This document shows positions 27,633 to 37,526 of a stretch of 64,000 nucleotides of DNA, piece by piece. Within the stretch, counting starts at the first letter, position 1. The number at the start of each line of letters is the position of its first letter. The notes under the pieces were generated by a model. That model made no database searches and was not told where the DNA came from. It was given only the letters and a program-made list of their open reading frames with translations. The position numbers and the translations under genes are program-made. The stretch comes from Pseudomonas pharyngis (lineage in GTDB: Bacteria > Pseudomonadota > Gammaproteobacteria > Pseudomonadales > Pseudomonadaceae). The stretch lies in contig NZ_BQID01000001.1 in the NCBI RefSeq assembly GCF_021602345.1, positions 496,001 through 560,000 on the forward strand, in the 5' to 3' direction.

Positions 27633-27642
27633 CACACTCACC

Positions 27643-30300
27643 TCAGGCGAACTCGCAGGTCACGCTGGCTTCACCGTCAAGCGTCGCATGCACGCGCTTG
27701 AGGCTTTCACCGGTGGCCATGGCGTCGAGCAAGCGGTCGGCCACCAGCGGCAGTACGTGCTGGTCGAGCAAGTGGTCGATCAGGCGTGCACCGCTTTCGC
27801 TTTGGGTGCAGCGCTCGGACAGGTGATCGACGAGGTTCTGGCACCAGGTGAAGTCCAGCTGGCGACGGTTCAGACGCTCGCCCAGACGACCGAGCTTGAT
27901 CTCGATCAGCTCGCGCAGCACCGGGCCGCCGACCGGGTAGTACGGCACCACTTTCATCCGCGCCAGCAGCGCCGGTTTGAAGTGTTTGCTGAGCACCGGG
28001 CGAATGGTTTCTTCCAGCACTTCGGCGGTCGGACGCGCGCCGTCTTCGCAGAGGTCGCTGATCTTGTCGCTGCCCAGGTTCGAGGTCATCAGGATCAAGG
28101 TATTGCGGAAGTCGATCTCGCGACCTTCGCCGTCGTTGGCCACGCCTTTGTCGAAGATTTGGTAGAACAGATTGAGCACGTCCGGGTCGGCCTTCTCGAC
28201 TTCATCGAGCAGCACCACCGAGTACGGCTTCTGGCGTACGGCTTCGGTGAGCATGCCGCCCTCGCCGTAACCGACGTAGCCTGGCGGTGCACCGATCAGG
28301 CGGGAAACGGTGTGTTTCTCCTGGAACTCGGACATGTTGATGGTGGTGATGAAGCGGTCGCCGCCGTACAGCAGGTCGGCAAGTGCCAGAGCGGTTTCGG
28401 TCTTGCCGACGCCGCTCGGGCCGACCAGCAGGAACACGCCGACCGGTGCGTCAGGCTTGTTCAGGCCGGCAGCGGTGGCGCGCATCGAGCGGTCCAGTGC
28501 GTGCACGGCTTGTTCCTGGCCACGGATGCGGGTGCGCAGGTCGGTGGCGAAACTCGCCACCTTGGCGTTGTGTTCGCGGGCCAGTTGCGCCAGTGGCACG
28601 CCGGTCCAGGCGCTGATCACTTCGGCCACCAGACGCGGGCAGACTTCGAAGCTGACCAGACGCTCCTTGACCTGAGCGGCGGTCAGGGCGCTGTGGGTTT
28701 CGTTGAGTTGTGCTTCCAGCGCTTCGACGCTTTGGCCTTCTTCAACTTCAGCAGCAACGGTTTCGATCACCGTGCCTTCGGCGTCTTCTTCAACGGTGAC
28801 CACCGGCTCGACCGCAGCGGCTTCACGGGCCTTGGCCAGTTGCTGACGCAGTTCCAGCAGACGCTCGGCCAGTTGTTTCTGCTCGGTCCACTGGGTTTCC
28901 AGTGCGACCCTTTCCGCTTCGGCTTCGTCCAGGCGCGCTTCCAGTGCCTCCAGCGCTTCGTGGTCGATCAACAGACCGGCTTCGGCATCGCGACGCAGGG
29001 CCTGACGCTGACGGCCACCTTCAGCCAGTTCGCCACGCAGGCGTTCCAGGCTTTCCGGGGCCGCAGCGAGGCTGATGCGAACACGGGCGCACGCGGTGTC
29101 GAGCACATCAACAGCCTTGTCCGGCAGTTGCCGACCGGCCAGGTAACGGGCGGACAGCTCGGCTGCGGAAACCACCGCGTCATCCCGCAGGTAGATGCCG
29201 TGGCTCTTCTCGTAGACCTGAGCCAGGCCACGCAGGATGGTCACGGCTTCGCTCACGGTCGGTTCGTGCAGTTGAACCGGTTGGAAACGACGGGCCAGCG
29301 CCGGGTCTTTCTCGAAGTATTTCTTGTACTCGGCCCAGGTGGTAGCGGCGATGGTGCGCAGTTCGCCACGAGCCAGTGCCGGCTTCAGCAGATTGGCCGC
29401 GTCGGAACCGCCGGCATTGCCGCCCGCGCCGATCAGGGTGTGGGCTTCGTCGATGAACAGGATGATCGGCTTCGGCGAGGCTTTGACCTCGTCGATCACG
29501 CCTTTCAGACGACGTTCGAATTCACCTTTGACGCTGGCGCCGGCCTGCAACAGGCCCATGTCCAGTGACAGCAGCTCGACGCCCTTGAGCACCTGAGGCA
29601 CTTCACCGGCAGCGATGCGCGAGGCCAGGCCTTCGACGATGGCGGTTTTACCGACACCGGCTTCACCGACCACGATCGGGTTGTTCTTGCGGCGACGGGC
29701 GAGGATATCGACCATCTGGCGGATCGCGCCATCGCGGCACAGCACCGGGTCGAGTTTGCCGTCGCGGGCCTGTTGGGTCAGGTTGTGGGTGAAGCGCTCG
29801 AGCAGCGATTCGCCCTGGGCGGCCGGTTTGCCGTTGGCCGCTGCCTGAGGTTGTTGCGACAGGGCAAATTCCTTCAGGCGATCGATGTTCAGTTTGGCGA
29901 GCAACGGCTGGTAGCGGCTGCCGGCGTAACGCATCGGGTTGCGCAACAGCGCGAGGATCAGCGCCGCGTCTTCGACCGAGGTCTGGCCCAGCTCAAGGTT
30001 GGCCACCAGCAGCGCGTCTTGCAGCCACTGCACCAGTTCCGGAGCGAACACCGGGTTGCGCGAAGCGCTGTGCTCGACCCGCGATTGCAGGGCGGCGCTC
30101 AGTTCACCGGCATCAACGTCGGCATCCTGCAGCGCACGGGAGAGCAGACCGTTCGGGCGCTCCAGCAGGCCGAGCAGCAAGTCTTCGACCAGAATCTTGC
30201 TGCCGCCACGGGCCACGCAGCGCTCGGCCGAACGCTCCAGATCGCGACGGGTTTCGGCGTCCAGCGCCTGGATGAGTTGTTGCAGGTCTACGTTGATCAT
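27643..30300 (-). CDS. tssH: T6SS sheath-disassembly ATPase TssH (ClpV)
   Basis: This 885-residue Clp-family AAA+ ATPase recycles contracted TssB/TssC sheath. An N-terminal Clp-N repeat domain ([20 protein letters not shown]) is followed by the first ATPase module ([15 protein letters not shown]), a coiled-coil middle region, and the second module ([21 protein letters not shown]). The C-terminal D2-small domain ends the protein. It starts at an ATG with AGGA upstream, 11 bases after tssG. Confidence 0.96.
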   Translation of the reverse strand: MINVDLQQLIQALDAETRRDLERSAERCVARGGSKILVEDLLLGLLERPNGLLSRALQDADVDAGELSAALQSRVEHSASRNPVFAPELVQWLQDALLVANLELGQTSVEDAALILALLRNPMRYAGSRYQPLLAKLNIDRLKEFALSQQPQAAANGKPAAQGESLLERFTHNLTQQARDGKLDPVLCRDGAIRQMVDILARRRKNNPIVVGEAGVGKTAIVEGLASRIAAGEVPQVLKGVELLSLDMGLLQAGASVKGEFERRLKGVIDEVKASPKPIILFIDEAHTLIGAGGNAGGSDAANLLKPALARGELRTIAATTWAEYKKYFEKDPALARRFQPVQLHEPTVSEAVTILRGLAQVYEKSHGIYLRDDAVVSAAELSARYLAGRQLPDKAVDVLDTACARVRISLAAAPESLERLRGELAEGGRQRQALRRDAEAGLLIDHEALEALEARLDEAEAERVALETQWTEQKQLAERLLELRQQLAKAREAAAVEPVVTVEEDAEGTVIETVAAEVEEGQSVEALEAQLNETHSALTAAQVKERLVSFEVCPRLVAEVISAWTGVPLAQLAREHNAKVASFATDLRTRIRGQEQAVHALDRSMRATAAGLNKPDAPVGVFLLVGPSGVGKTETALALADLLYGGDRFITTINMSEFQEKHTVSRLIGAPPGYVGYGEGGMLTEAVRQKPYSVVLLDEVEKADPDVLNLFYQIFDKGVANDGEGREIDFRNTLILMTSNLGSDKISDLCEDGARPTAEVLEETIRPVLSKHFKPALLARMKVVPYYPVGGPVLRELIEIKLGRLGERLNRRQLDFTWCQNLVDHLSERCTQSESGARLIDHLLDQHVLPLVADRLLDAMATGESLKRVHATLDGEASVTCEFA

Positions 30301-30311
30301 GGCTCACGTCC

Positions 30312-31319
30312 TTAATGAATTTTGCTGCCCAGGGTCACCACGCCGTCTGCTTTCTCGCAGCCCAGCCAACTGGTCCACCCCAGGCGACAGTCGTTCTTCT
30401 CGCCAATGCGCAGTTCGCGGATTTCTTCCGGGCGCAGCACCAGGCGAATGTCGTAATCGAGCGGGTCACGCAGGGTGAACCGCACCAGCGCGCAGAGCGG
30501 CTGGTAACCGAAACCGATGGGCAGGAATTCGTGGAAGCGTTCCCAGTCGAGTTCGGTGATGTGAATGCGGAATTTGCCGCTGCGATCGCGCACGCGTTCG
30601 CCCAGCACCAGGTCTTCACCCAGCACGCTGTTGGCGAAGCCGAGTCGGTTGCGCTGTTCTTCGAGGATTTCCACGCGGCGCTCGATGCATTGCTCGATGA
30701 CCAGGTCTTCGTGCTTGAAGTAGTAACGCAGCACCGCTTCGATCAGCGCCGCCGAGTGCGCCCGCAAACTGAGCAGGCCGAGGTACGGCAGCAGGCGTTT
30801 CCAGTTCAGCTCCTTGGCCTTGCGGATCTCGTCGCCGCCGAGGCCGATCAGGGCGAACAGTTGCGAGGAGAACGGGTCGACCGCGCCGCTCTGGAAGCTC
30901 GCGCGGTAACGGTATTTGCGCCAGATCGGCAGCATCAGCCGTTGCAGGCGATGGTGGAACAGGTCGAGGAAGTTGCGCGTCGGGTTGCCGTCTTCGCTGT
31001 CGCCCAGGGCTTGCTCGCCGTAAAACGCCGGCAGCGGCGAACCGGAACCGACCAGGCCGATCAGGTTGAACCGCAGGCGCGCGCGCATCTGCCCGTGCTC
31101 TTCGAAAAACTCCACGCGATCGACATCGCTGCGCGGAAATCCAAGGCTCGGGTTGGCCTGGAATTCCAGCTGGTCGTACAGGTCGTCTTCGCTCAGGTAC
31201 GGGTGCGCATCGCGCAGCCGGTCGATCACCAGCAGCACGGCCTGAAACAGCGAGTACTCGCGTATTACCTTCGTCAGCCCGCTTAAAGCAGGGGCTGCAG
31301 GCCCATACGTGGTGTCCAT
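30312..31319 (-). CDS. tssG: T6SS baseplate protein TssG
   Basis: This 335-residue baseplate wedge subunit shows the usual features: YSLFQAVLLVIDRL near the start, LRFNLIGLVGSGSPLPAFY, FLDLFHHRLQRLMLPIWRKY, and a C-terminal LGWTSWLGCEK. The start (GAGG seven bases upstream) lies 37 bases inside the 3' end of tssF in another frame, so expression is probably coupled. Length is normal. Confidence 0.95.
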   Translation of the reverse strand: MDTTYGPAAPALSGLTKVIREYSLFQAVLLVIDRLRDAHPYLSEDDLYDQLEFQANPSLGFPRSDVDRVEFFEEHGQMRARLRFNLIGLVGSGSPLPAFYGEQALGDSEDGNPTRNFLDLFHHRLQRLMLPIWRKYRYRASFQSGAVDPFSSQLFALIGLGGDEIRKAKELNWKRLLPYLGLLSLRAHSAALIEAVLRYYFKHEDLVIEQCIERRVEILEEQRNRLGFANSVLGEDLVLGERVRDRSGKFRIHITELDWERFHEFLPIGFGYQPLCALVRFTLRDPLDYDIRLVLRPEEIRELRIGEKNDCRLGWTSWLGCEKADGVVTLGSKIH

Positions 31320-33070
31320 TGGTACACCTCTCCCTGTGTGCTTTTTACCCGCAGCTCATGGAATGAATTGAGACTGGCGTAAAGCGCGAAAAACTCGTTG
31401 AGAACCGAGGCGAAGACGAACAGGTCGCCCTCACCGATATACCCTTCCGGGTCGATGGTCAGTTCGGTGCGCAGACCGCGTACCGGCAAACCACGGTGCA
31501 AGCGGTCCACGTGGTGATGCTTGATGTGCTTGAGGCCGCCGAGCAGGCGTTTGCTGACCTTCTCCGCGTGCTGGTCGTAGTAGCGCGGCAGGTCGTAGGT
31601 TTCGAGAATCACCTTCAATGCATTGACGTCGGCCAGCGACAGATAGTTAAGCGACATGTTGCTGATCAGCTTCCACAGGAAGTCACGGTTCAGCGGCGGC
31701 GCGAAACTGGAAGTGGCCGGGGTGATGTTGCGGAAACTCAGGAACTCCGGGGTCTCTTCGCAGGCCATGCAGATCTGCCCGAGCTTGAGTTTGCGCGGCA
31801 GGTTCTGGTTGGTGCAGACCAGCTCGATCGACAGGGTTTCATGGGCTTCGGTGTGGCGGATACCGAAGCTAAGGTAGGTGTCGAGGCCGTCGTGCAGCAG
31901 CGACGAACGCTGACGGATGCTGTAATGCGGACGGCTGTTGGGCACGTCGAAACTCGGATCGTGCTCGAAGGATTCGAACGGCACGTACTCCTGATAACCG
32001 AGGCCGCCGGGTTTCCAGCCGGTCACGGTCTCCACCGAGAACACGCCGCAGTTTTCCAGATCGTATTCGGCCGGCAGCAGCAGGTATTCGTCCTGTTTGC
32101 CGTCGAGGCGGATCGGCAGTGCGTCGTGCTTGAACAGGTTGACGATCGGCGTGCAGAACAGCTTCACGTTATCCAGGGTCGGACGCATGCGCATGATGCC
32201 GCTCTTGCGGATGTCGAAGCGCAATTCCAGGCCGCGCATCTGCTTGAGCGTGTCTTCCGGCAGCGCCTTGAGAATGTCCAGGCCGTGGACATCGACGAAC
32301 AGGAATTTGTCCTGGAAGGCGAAGTATTCCTGCAGGTAGCGATAGCCCCGGAAGGTGTTCAGCGGATACGGGATCAACGCTTCTTCTTCGGCAAAGCCCA
32401 CTGGCTTGACCCGGTCGCCCGGAATCTTGAACGCCATCGGTTTGCCGCTCACGCCGTCGATCGGCTTGCCGGCGCCGTCGAGCGGGATCAGTTCGATGCC
32501 GTCGAGGTTGCGCAGCAGGCTCAGGTAGAGCATCTGGCTGATGTAGCGCTCGCCGGCAAAGTGCAGGCGCAGTTTGCTCAGCTCCAGCTCGCCGAGGTGG
32601 CCGTCGGCACTCATCTCCAGGCGCAGGCTGAGCAGCGAACCGTCGCCCTTCACCGAGTAGTTGAGCGCGGCCAGATCCAGTGCCATGACTTCGGTCGGGT
32701 AGCAGGTGCGGAAACGGCAACGCACGTCTTCGATCGGCACGCTCTCGATTGGCGTATCACGCTCGACCTTCAGCGCCGGCCCGGAACGCTTGAGCGGGTC
32801 GAACTGCAGAATGCTGAACGCCGGCAGCGGGCGCATGTAGTTCGGCCAGAGCAACTGCATCAGGGAATGGCTGAGCTCCGGCAACTCGTCATCGAGCTTC
32901 TGACGCAGCCGCCCGGTCAGAAACGCAAAGCCTTCCAGCAACCGCTCCACATCCGGATCCCGCCCGGCCTGCCCCAGGAACGGCGCCAACGCCGGACTAC
33001 GCTCGGCGAAACGGCGGCCCAGTTGGCGCAGTGCGGTGAGTTCGCTTTGGTAGTAGTGGTTAAAGGACAC
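31283..33070 (-). CDS. tssF: T6SS baseplate protein TssF
   Basis: This 595-residue baseplate subunit starts at a GTG with AGGT upstream. It opens with FNHYYQSELTALRQLGRRFAE and contains RDPDVERLLEGFAFLTGRLRQKLDDELPEL-type sequence characteristic of the family. It ends with FASVLNEFFALYASLNSFHE. In P. aeruginosa H2 its upstream neighbour is tssE; here a four-gene cargo module separates the two. Confidence 0.95.
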   Translation of the reverse strand: MSFNHYYQSELTALRQLGRRFAERSPALAPFLGQAGRDPDVERLLEGFAFLTGRLRQKLDDELPELSHSLMQLLWPNYMRPLPAFSILQFDPLKRSGPALKVERDTPIESVPIEDVRCRFRTCYPTEVMALDLAALNYSVKGDGSLLSLRLEMSADGHLGELELSKLRLHFAGERYISQMLYLSLLRNLDGIELIPLDGAGKPIDGVSGKPMAFKIPGDRVKPVGFAEEEALIPYPLNTFRGYRYLQEYFAFQDKFLFVDVHGLDILKALPEDTLKQMRGLELRFDIRKSGIMRMRPTLDNVKLFCTPIVNLFKHDALPIRLDGKQDEYLLLPAEYDLENCGVFSVETVTGWKPGGLGYQEYVPFESFEHDPSFDVPNSRPHYSIRQRSSLLHDGLDTYLSFGIRHTEAHETLSIELVCTNQNLPRKLKLGQICMACEETPEFLSFRNITPATSSFAPPLNRDFLWKLISNMSLNYLSLADVNALKVILETYDLPRYYDQHAEKVSKRLLGGLKHIKHHHVDRLHRGLPVRGLRTELTIDPEGYIGEGDLFVFASVLNEFFALYASLNSFHELRVKSTQGEVYQWTPRMGLQPLL

Positions 33071-33097
33071 GGGTTACCTGCCTGGTAGTGGAACTCA

Positions 33098-33193
33098 TCA
33101 AAAAAATATCCTGTAGAGCGCGACTGCCAGCCCGGACACCACCTAGCCCACGATGAGCAAGGCAACGGCTCCTCGCACACGGTTCACAGACAT
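33098..33193 (-). pseudogene. Micro-ORF with an internal amber codon (possible membrane peptide remnant)
   Basis: From an ATG at 33193 the frame reads MSVNRVRGAVALLIVG, then TAG, then VVSGLAVALYRIFF and a stop. Read across the TAG, the 31 residues make one good transmembrane helix. It may be a decayed small membrane protein between the cargo module and tssF, or chance. Confidence 0.3.
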
Positions 33194-33217
33194 TGCGAAA
33201 ATCCATCGCCCTCATAA

Positions 33218-33634
33218 TTATTGGTCCTTCGATTTTTCAGGTGTCATCGCCATGCTGGTGTGCAGATAAAGCTCTACACCATCAAACCCGACAATCCCGG
33301 CAGCACTTAGTGGATAGCCGTCTTTTGTGCCATAGCGAACCCAGCCTTCTGACCATATCTCGCCACTTTCGTGACGGACTTGCACGTAGTAGTCCGGGGC
33401 CTCGGCTTTGGCGATCTCGACAAATACGCCACCATCTTCAGCCCCCACCCAATGTGCGTTGGGGTGAGCGATCAACGTCGGCGGGTTAGATCGTTCCATT
33501 CGCAGCAATACTGCTAACAAAACCACAATCGCCAGAAGTCCAACGGAACTAAGGAAAGCAACAAGCAACTTAAGAGCTGGATGCGCTCTGTTGGTGCAAT
33601 TGCACAAAACTCCCTCTTTCCCTAGCCCAGACAT
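33218..33634 (-). CDS. Membrane-anchored small protein of the PAAR/DUF6402 module; candidate immunity protein
   Basis: This 138-residue protein begins at the ATG at 33634, overlapping the stop of the upstream gene (TGATG). Residues 20-45 form one transmembrane helix (LKLLVAFLSSVGLLAIVVLLAVLL). The rest, rich in acidic and aromatic residues (WVGAEDGGVFVEIAKAEAPD), should be periplasmic. It is the last gene of a tightly overlapping set of three behind a PAAR gene. No family is recognised. The context suggests immunity or a second antidote. Confidence 0.65.
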   Translation of the reverse strand: MSGLGKEGVLCNCTNRAHPALKLLVAFLSSVGLLAIVVLLAVLLRMERSNPPTLIAHPNAHWVGAEDGGVFVEIAKAEAPDYYVQVRHESGEIWSEGWVRYGTKDGYPLSAAGIVGFDGVELYLHTSMAMTPEKSKDQ

Positions 33635-34047
33635 CAATTTTCCAGCACCTTGTAAGGCGTATTACTGATAAACAGATCAAGCCAATGTTTTCTCGGATTA
33701 GATAGCGCCAACGTGAATTCCTTGCTTCCCTTATCCAGCTCAATGAATACAACACCGACCGCCTCATCATCCTCATCGGCATTCATATCCAGTGAAACAT
33801 CAGAAAAAAGAGGAGTTCGATAAGTACGAGCAGGGTTATTCAAATCCGTAAAGCGCAAGTACACCGAATCTCGTGGAGTCAAAAGCGAACTCGCCGGAAT
33901 AGACTCTATAAGATATTGTCCGGACGGACTCTTTTTTGAGACATCAGGCGCACGACTCAAAATACCATTTACTACAAAAGCAACAGCGATTACCAAGCTA
34001 GCTAGCAGCGCTGCAAAATTTATAAAAAGCTTACGCCATGAGTTCAT
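33634..34047 (-). CDS. Membrane-anchored small protein, candidate immunity to the DUF6402 effector
   Basis: This 137-residue protein overlaps the stop of the DUF6402-like gene (ATGA, 34044-34047). A transmembrane helix spans about 8-28 (INFAALLASLVIAVAFVVNG), and a periplasmic domain with SVYLRFTDLNNPARTYRTPL and an acidic patch (MNADEDDEAVG) follows. A gene directly coupled to a putative T6SS effector and exporting its product to the periplasmic side is the expected immunity arrangement. The family is not recognised and composition is AT-rich. Confidence 0.7.
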   Translation of the reverse strand: MNSWRKLFINFAALLASLVIAVAFVVNGILSRAPDVSKKSPSGQYLIESIPASSLLTPRDSVYLRFTDLNNPARTYRTPLFSDVSLDMNADEDDEAVGVVFIELDKGSKEFTLALSNPRKHWLDLFISNTPYKVLEN

Positions 34048-35012
34048 TTAGAAATGACCTCAATAGGAGCGACTGATACACTTTCGTACAAGATGTCCGA
34101 ATAAACGCGAAAGTCTCCGCCTTTTTTATTTTGATCCCGATAGTCACGAAAATCGCTATTTTGAACAAGTATGTAATGCTTGCCTTCTAACTCTCTATAA
34201 CGACGTACGGCTTCTTCTTTCTGCTGAGGCGATTGCTGCCCCGTGACCTGCTTGTACGTGGACTCAGCCATCACAGAATTCATTTCGGTAGCGAGCTTGG
34301 CGTTTGTTTTAAAACCGACAACGGGATCAGCAATCAATTTATCAAAGTTCCAATAGCCTAGAACCTGGCTAAAAAGAGCAATGCCATCATTAAAGTCGTA
34401 AGCATCTTCAATATAAAAACCAATTTTTGATGGCGTAAAAACAATGCTCTTACCTGTCACGACGACTGAGCCTTCGGCAATGACACGCAAATTGAAGTTA
34501 GCGAGCGCTGCTCGAAGCTCGTTTACGTCATCAGCCCCGGTCTGTTCGAACTCGACAACTTTATTATTGGAGTAACCAAACTTTTCAGCAGCACTTGCCA
34601 CTCCATTAAAAGCCAGTGGATAACAGCCAGGAGCGCTATTGGAAAAAGCTTTGCGCAATCTCTGCTTTATTAGATCGGTCCCAAGCGGGCTATTCCAATT
34701 CGCCTTCAGTTGTTTGAATGCGGTATTTGCACGCTCAAACCCAAGGACCCAACTCATTTTTACTATGGACTCTTCGATGTACTCTGCCGGTGCAAAAGCT
34801 TCATGCCTTTTAACAGCATCATCCATCCCACCACTTTCGTTTGGCCACGGTTTGCCATTGAACCAATGGGCCATCAGATCCGCTGCAACAGGCCAGTTGA
34901 GTTTTCTCATCGTGTTCGGAATATCAGTAATCTTGAACTGACGTGCAGTAGCAGTCTGGCCGGACTTGTTACTCGCCGGAGTCATTGTCGTTGCTACTGT
35001 CGTTGCAGCCAT
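34044..35012 (-). CDS. DUF6402-like protein, putative T6SS effector
   Basis: This 322-residue protein starts at the ATG at 35012 (GAGGGA seven bases upstream); a GTG two codons earlier has poor spacing. It has no signal peptide. Sequence such as TMRKLNWPVAADLMAHWF, FSQVLGYWNFDKL and FRDYRDQNKKGGDF is what I remember of the DUF6402 family, often found beside PAAR or VgrG genes. There is no known catalytic motif. It follows the PAAR gene by 57 bases and is followed by two coupled membrane-anchored proteins. A toxin role is inferred from this layout. The block 34021-34080 has 22 G/C of 60, well below the core genes. Confidence 0.7.
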   Translation of the reverse strand: MAATTVATTMTPASNKSGQTATARQFKITDIPNTMRKLNWPVAADLMAHWFNGKPWPNESGGMDDAVKRHEAFAPAEYIEESIVKMSWVLGFERANTAFKQLKANWNSPLGTDLIKQRLRKAFSNSAPGCYPLAFNGVASAAEKFGYSNNKVVEFEQTGADDVNELRAALANFNLRVIAEGSVVVTGKSIVFTPSKIGFYIEDAYDFNDGIALFSQVLGYWNFDKLIADPVVGFKTNAKLATEMNSVMAESTYKQVTGQQSPQQKEEAVRRYRELEGKHYILVQNSDFRDYRDQNKKGGDFRVYSDILYESVSVAPIEVISK

Positions 35013-35069
35013 CTTCACATCCCTCTGATATCACTTCACGTAAATTTCGCCAGTTTTAAAGTTCAACAA

Positions 35070-35594
35070 CTAAGCGAGAACAACCCTACTCTGTGGCTCT
35101 ATGATCAGCTCAACCGCTTCTGCAGTAGTGGAAAACACTTTTTGAGTTTTCCCGTCGGCACCTGTCACACCGTTTATGATTTTCCCCGAAGCTGTTTTAA
35201 GTGTGTATTCCACCCCAGCTAGCGGCTTGCCTGTCTCTTCGCAATTGATCACGAAGTGCTCGTTAAATGGCCATTTGAGTTCAACCGGCAACGGCGGCAC
35301 AAACGGCGCCGGCGAATGTGAATTGCCGATAATCACCGTCCCGGAACCGGCAGTGACTTTGTTGCCGTGAGAGCCCACGGAATCCACAGTGACAGCAGAC
35401 TTGCCATTGATTTTCACCGTCGTGGCCAAACCGCCGACCATCGCACCACCACACGCGGAGGCATCGCCTTCGCGGGCGGCCGCGAGGCCGTCGAAGAACA
35501 CGTCGCCGGAACCGGCGGCGATCGGGTTGGTGCCGTGGCCGGGGAGCGGGCAAGCGGTGGGGTCGGATACGCGTGCTGCAGGTTTGCCAGACAT
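35070..35594 (-). CDS. PAAR-domain spike tip protein with C-terminal extension
   Basis: This 174-residue protein carries a PAAR domain over residues 1-100 (AARVSDPTACPLPGHGTNPIAAGSGDVF, ASACGGAMVGG, VGSHGNKVTAGSGTVIIGNS) that caps the VgrG spike. Residues 105-174 form a small extension (INCEETGKPLAGVEYTLKTASGK) resembling a transthyretin/SdrD-like beta domain, perhaps an adaptor for the next gene's product. GGAG stands upstream of the ATG. It lies 11 bases after tssE. Confidence 0.88.
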   Translation of the reverse strand: MSGKPAARVSDPTACPLPGHGTNPIAAGSGDVFFDGLAAAREGDASACGGAMVGGLATTVKINGKSAVTVDSVGSHGNKVTAGSGTVIIGNSHSPAPFVPPLPVELKWPFNEHFVINCEETGKPLAGVEYTLKTASGKIINGVTGADGKTQKVFSTTAEAVELIIEPQSRVVLA

Positions 35595-35605
35595 CGGGGT
35601 TCTCC

Positions 35606-36013
35606 TTAGTTGACCTTCACTTGACCGCTGCCATCCAGGCGCGCGGAGAAACTGACCTGACGCTTGAACCCCTCGACTTCCAGCAGGCCTTCGATGCTGA
35701 AGGCCAGGCGGAGCTGATCGTGGTCACGCGGCAGGGAAATGACACGCACGTTGCTCAGGCGCGGCTCGTAGGCTTCGATGAAGCTTTCGATGGCCAGGCG
35801 GGCCTGACTCAGGGAGTCGTGCAGGCTCAGGCGCATGTCATTGAGATCGGGCAACCCGTAGTCGGACAGCGTTTGCACGCTGCCGGCCCGGGTGCTGAGC
35901 ATTTTGGCCAGATGGGCAGCCACCGACGCCATGGCCGAAGCCTCGAGGCTCCTGCCCTTGCGTAGTTCCGCGTCGCCGTTGAGGCGTTCGAAAAGGCTGC
36001 CGTATCCGTCCAT
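35606..36013 (-). CDS. tssE: T6SS baseplate protein TssE (gp25-like)
   Basis: This 135-residue gp25-like baseplate subunit initiates sheath assembly. It begins MDGYGSLFERLNGD and has the family core (SVAAHLAKMLSTRAGSVQ, DYGLPDLNDMRLS) and a C-terminal ARLDGSGQVKVN. It follows tssC by nine bases, as in most T6SS operons. Length is normal. Confidence 0.95.
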   Translation of the reverse strand: MDGYGSLFERLNGDAELRKGRSLEASAMASVAAHLAKMLSTRAGSVQTLSDYGLPDLNDMRLSLHDSLSQARLAIESFIEAYEPRLSNVRVISLPRDHDQLRLAFSIEGLLEVEGFKRQVSFSARLDGSGQVKVN

Positions 36014-36022
36014 GAGTCGCTC

Positions 36023-37498
36023 TTACTCTTTGTCCAGCTTGCCAACCAGCGACAGGGTGAAATCGGCACCCATGTACTTGAAGTGCGGGCGCACGTTCAG
36101 GCTGACGCGGTACCAGCCCGGCTCGCCTTCAACGTCGCTGACGATCACTTGCGCAGCGCGCAGCGGACGACGGCCACGCACTTCGGCGCTCGGGTTTTCC
36201 TGGTCGGCCACGTACTGGCGGATCCACTTGTTCAGTTCCAGCTCGAGGTCGGTACGCTCTTTCCACGAACCGAGTTGCTCGCGCTGCAGCACTTTCAGGT
36301 AGTGAGCCAGGCGGTTGACGATCATCATGTACGGCAGTTGGGTGCCGAGCTTGTAGTTCAGCTCTGCAGCCTTGCCTTCTGCGCTGATGCCGAAGAACTT
36401 CGGCTTCTGCACTGAGCTGGCGGAGAAGAACGCCGCGTTGTCGGAGCCTTTACGCATGGTCAGGGAGATGAAGCCTTCCTCGGCCAGTTCGTATTCACGA
36501 CGGTCGGAAACCAGAACTTCGGTAGGAATCTTGGTTTCGATTTCGCCCATGCTTTCGAAGTGGTGCAGAGGCAGGTCTTCAACGGCGCCGCCGCTCTGTG
36601 GGCCGATGATGTTCGGGCACCAGCGGAATTTGGCGAAGCTGTCGGTCAGCTTGGTGCCGAACGCGTAAGCGGTGTTGCCCCACAGGTAGTGCTCGTGGCT
36701 GTTGGCAACGTTTTCCTTGTACACGAACGATTTGACCGGGTTTTCTTCCGGGTCGTACGGGTTACGCAGCAGGAAACGCGGCACGGTCAGGCCAACGTAG
36801 CGGGAGTCTTCCGAGGTACGGAAGCTCTGCCATTTGGCGAATTGCGGGCCTTCGAAGTGATCTTTCAGATCCTTCAGGTCCGGCAGGCCGGTGAAGCTTT
36901 CCAGGCCGAAGAATTTCGGGCCGGCGGCGGCGATGAACGGCGCGTGGGACATGCAGGCTACGCTGGACACGTACTGCATCAGCTTCACGTCCGGCGAGCT
37001 TGGGGACATGTAGTAGTTGGCAATGATCGCGCCAACCGGCTGACCACCGAACTGGCCGTATTCAGCGGTGTAGATGTGCTTGTACAGGCCCGACTGCATG
37101 ACTTCCGGCGAGTCTTCGAAATCGTCCAGCAGGTCTTCTTTGGAGACGTTGAGGATTTCGATCTTGATGTTTTCGCGGAAGTTGGTGCGGTCGACCAGCA
37201 GTTGCAGGCCACGCCACGACGATTCCAGGGCCTGGAAGTCCGGGTGGTGCAGGATTTCGTCCATCTGACGGCTGAGCTTGGCATCGATCTCGGCGATCAT
37301 GCGGTCAACCATGGCTTTCTTGACCGGCTCACCGTTGTTCTGCGGCTTGAGCAGCTCTTCGATGAACGCCGACACACCGCGCTTGGCGATGTCGTAGGCT
37401 TCGTCGTCCGGCGTCAGGCGGGTTTCGGCGATGATGCTGTCGAGGATGCTGTATTCGCCGTTTTCTGCGGCGTTCTGTTGTGCTGCGCTAGTGCTCAT
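36023..37498 (-). CDS. tssC: T6SS contractile sheath large subunit TssC
   Basis: This 491-residue sheath protein has the canonical blocks: FQALESSWRGLQLLVDRTNF, EYGQFGGQPVGAIIANYYM, MSHAPFIAAAGPKFFGLESF and a C-terminal RPHFKYMGADFTLSLVGKLD. It pairs with TssB, encoded 28 bases upstream, to form the contractile tube. The start MSTSAAQQNAAENGEYS is typical for Pseudomonas orthologues. Confidence 0.97.
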   Translation of the reverse strand: MSTSAAQQNAAENGEYSILDSIIAETRLTPDDEAYDIAKRGVSAFIEELLKPQNNGEPVKKAMVDRMIAEIDAKLSRQMDEILHHPDFQALESSWRGLQLLVDRTNFRENIKIEILNVSKEDLLDDFEDSPEVMQSGLYKHIYTAEYGQFGGQPVGAIIANYYMSPSSPDVKLMQYVSSVACMSHAPFIAAAGPKFFGLESFTGLPDLKDLKDHFEGPQFAKWQSFRTSEDSRYVGLTVPRFLLRNPYDPEENPVKSFVYKENVANSHEHYLWGNTAYAFGTKLTDSFAKFRWCPNIIGPQSGGAVEDLPLHHFESMGEIETKIPTEVLVSDRREYELAEEGFISLTMRKGSDNAAFFSASSVQKPKFFGISAEGKAAELNYKLGTQLPYMMIVNRLAHYLKVLQREQLGSWKERTDLELELNKWIRQYVADQENPSAEVRGRRPLRAAQVIVSDVEGEPGWYRVSLNVRPHFKYMGADFTLSLVGKLDKE

Positions 37499-37526
37499 TG
37501 TGTTGGCTTCCTTGGCTGCTGGAGTC

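Noticed and set aside
27625-29568. 647-codon open frame opposite tssH
   Set aside because: It is antisense to ClpV with no recognisable motif or ribosome site.
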